Shown here piece by piece: positions 32,577-34,027 of a DNA stretch of 34,027 nucleotides. Every line of letters begins with the position of its first letter. Position 1 is the first letter of the stretch. Both the position numbers and the translations under genes were made by a program. The notes beneath the pieces were generated by a model. That model did no database searches and was not told the DNA's origin. It was given only the letters and a program-made list of their open reading frames with translations. Source of the stretch: Pseudomonadota bacterium. Lineage in GTDB: Bacteria > Pseudomonadota > Alphaproteobacteria > Rhizobiales > Xanthobacteraceae. Location: the NCBI GenBank assembly GCA_023387555.1, contig JAEWHY010000024.1, positions 1 through 34,027 on the forward strand. Direction: 5' to 3'.

Positions 32577-33512
32577 ATGGCGAAAGCCCGCAAAGTCATC
32601 ATCACCTGCGCTGTCACCGGTTCGATCCACACGCCATCGATGTCGCCGCATCTGCCGGTCACCGCGCAGGAGATTGCGGACGCCGCGATCGGCGCCGCGG
32701 AGGCGGGTGCGGCGATCGTGCATCTGCACGCGCGCAATCCGCAGGACGGCCGCCCCGATCAGACACCGGAAGCCTTCGCGCCGTTCCTCAAGGTGATCAA
32801 GCAGCGCTCCAATGTGGTGGTGAACATCACCACCGGCGGCGCGCCGACCATGGCGATCGAGGAGCGCGTGCGGCCGGCCGCGACCTTCAAGCCGGAGGTC
32901 GCCTCGCTCAACATGGGCACCATGAACTTCGGGCTCTATCCGATGATCCCGCGCTACAAGGGCCAGTTCAAGCACGACTGGGAGGAGCCCTATCTCGAAG
33001 GGTCGCGCCAGGGCATGTTCAAGAACACCTTCGCCGACATCGAATACATCCTCACCACCTGTGCCGAGAACGGCACCCGCTTCGAGGTCGAATGCTATGA
33101 CATCGGCCATCTCTACACGCTGAAGCATTTCCTCGACCGCGGCGTCATCAAGGCGCCGATCTTCGTGCAGTCGGTGTTCGGCATTCTCGGCGGCATCGGC
33201 GCGCATCCGGAAGACGTGATGCAGATGCGCCGCACCGCGGACCGTTTGCTCGGCGACAATTATCACTGGTCGGTGCTGGGCGCCGGCGCCAACCAGATGA
33301 GGGTCGCCGCGATCGCGGCGGCGATGGGCGGCAACGTCCGTGTCGGCCTCGAGGACTCGCTGTGGGTCGGCCCCGGCAAGCTCGCGGAGAGCAACGCCGC
33401 GCAGGTCACGCAAGTGCGCAAGATCCTGGAAGGGCTCGGGCTCGAGATCGCGACCCCCGACGATGCGCGCGAGATTCTCGAACTCAAGGGCGGCGACAAG
33501 GTCGCGTTTTGA
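32577..33512 (+). CDS. Beta-keto acid cleavage enzyme (BKACE, DUF849 family)
   Basis: This 311-residue TIM-barrel zinc enzyme is of the 3-keto-5-aminohexanoate cleavage family. Members condense a beta-keto acid with acetyl-CoA and split it into acetoacetate and a new CoA ester. Signatures are KVIITCAVTGSIHTPS at the N-terminus, the zinc-binding HLH (His49 and His51 in IVHLHAR), and VVNITTGG. The C-terminal VRVGLEDSLWVGPG carries the conserved acidic residue. AAGGAAAC precedes the start. The specific keto acid is unknown; the family is diverse. It lies 198 bases downstream of the kynureninase-like gene, across a repeat, so a shared operon is possible but not shown. Confidence 0.93.
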   Translation: MAKARKVIITCAVTGSIHTPSMSPHLPVTAQEIADAAIGAAEAGAAIVHLHARNPQDGRPDQTPEAFAPFLKVIKQRSNVVVNITTGGAPTMAIEERVRPAATFKPEVASLNMGTMNFGLYPMIPRYKGQFKHDWEEPYLEGSRQGMFKNTFADIEYILTTCAENGTRFEVECYDIGHLYTLKHFLDRGVIKAPIFVQSVFGILGGIGAHPEDVMQMRRTADRLLGDNYHWSVLGAGANQMRVAAIAAAMGGNVRVGLEDSLWVGPGKLAESNAAQVTQVRKILEGLGLEIATPDDAREILELKGGDKVAF

Positions 33513-33542
33513 TCGCGCGATCCGGAAAGGCGCAGGCTGCCA

Positions 33543-34027
33543 TCACATGTGATGCAGCTTGTTTCCGGGAACGATCTGCGCCGTGCAGGTGAACAGCTCC
33601 GGATTCGCCGGGTCGACCGTGACCTGCACCCAGTGCGAATCCGGCCAGCCGAAGGTCTCGACGCGGGTGAAGTTCTCGAACGGCCGCCGGGTCTTGGCGC
33701 TGAACAGCGGCTTGTCGATGCGGAACAGGTGGGTGTCGCCGTGGAACAGCACGGTCGGCCTGCCGTAGCTTTCGAGCTCCTCGCCGAGGATCCGCACGTA
33801 ATCGTCATAGGCTGAAGCCGGCGCCGGCTGCGGCGGCTTGGTGCCGTGGAACATGCGAAAGTAGCGTCCGAGATAGCTGGCCGGCCAGAAGTTCTCGAAG
33901 CCGGGATTGGCATGGGCGACCAGCACGAGACCGAGGCTGTTGTCGGCCTTGGCCCGTGCGAAGGCTTTCCGGAGCCACGCCATGTTGGCGGCCTTGCGCG
34001 TCTGGTACTCGGCGATCAGTTCGGGCG
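33543..34027 (-). CDS. Metallophosphoesterase-like protein (partial, N-terminus beyond the window)
   Basis: The leftward frame is open to the right edge and gives the last 161 residues of a protein. Two histidine motifs resemble calcineurin-type metallophosphoesterases: LVAHANPGFE and TVLFHGDTHLFRIDKPL, the latter corresponding to the GHxH-like metal-binding end of the domain. The C-terminal part has FENFTRVETFGWPDSHWVQVTVDP, seen in some hypothetical alphaproteobacterial phosphoesterases. No metal-binding N-terminal DxH can be checked because that part is missing. It converges on the BKACE gene with 30 bases between the stops. Confidence 0.7.
   Translation of the reverse strand, partial: PELIAEYQTRKAANMAWLRKAFARAKADNSLGLVLVAHANPGFENFWPASYLGRYFRMFHGTKPPQPAPASAYDDYVRILGEELESYGRPTVLFHGDTHLFRIDKPLFSAKTRRPFENFTRVETFGWPDSHWVQVTVDPANPELFTCTAQIVPGNKLHHM

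Overview
The window is high-GC DNA from an alphaproteobacterium, most likely of the Bradyrhizobium/Rhodopseudomonas/Afipia group. This placement is an inference. It rests on the codon use, on the catabolic and transporter gene content, and on two families of intergenic inverted repeats that I associate with that group. No ribosomal RNA, tRNA, CRISPR array, insertion sequence or phage gene was seen. About 27 genes are supported, two of them cut by the window ends.

Layout. 1-850: a TerC-type membrane protein, cut at the left edge and with a structured-looking leader, then a small membrane protein. 1014-3340: a MASE1 histidine kinase and a FixJ-type response regulator. 3527-12400: a two-part catabolic locus. 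An HpaB-type flavin monooxygenase reads rightward. Converging on it is a leftward operon made of a luciferase-like monooxygenase, an alpha/beta hydrolase and a complete branched-chain-amino-acid-type ABC importer. 12745-15560: an orphan TRAP solute-binding protein divergent from a GMC oxidoreductase. 15647-17395: a LuxR-type regulator and a small secreted protein. 17618-22444: Rieske dioxygenase beta and alpha subunits, a glutamine-synthetase-like ligase and a divergent LysR regulator, a set that recalls aniline dioxygenase loci. 22451-26781: an aldehyde dehydrogenase, a LysR regulator and a divergent IlvD/Edd dehydratase, which looks like sugar-acid catabolism. 26818-30152: an oleate hydratase downstream of a patatin-like lipoprotein. 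30269-33512: tryptophan 2,3-dioxygenase divergent from a kynureninase-like enzyme, followed by a beta-keto acid cleavage enzyme. 33543-end: a metallophosphoesterase-like protein cut at the right edge.

The most unusual observation is an eight-residue peptide, GGFxNP(Y/F)A. It lies at the extreme C-terminus of the HpaB-type monooxygenase. It also occurs three times in a roughly 100-residue C-terminal tail added to the ABC ATPase encoded by the convergent neighbouring gene. The four copies use different synonymous codons, so the peptide rather than the DNA appears to be conserved. This suggests that an importer and a cytoplasmic oxygenase share a docking or assembly tag. The other ATPase of the same importer has an altered ABC signature.

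Taken together the window is a catabolic accessory region with several uptake-and-oxidation modules, each beside its own regulator. The flavin reductase expected for the HpaB-type enzyme and the reductase expected for the Rieske enzyme are not in the window.
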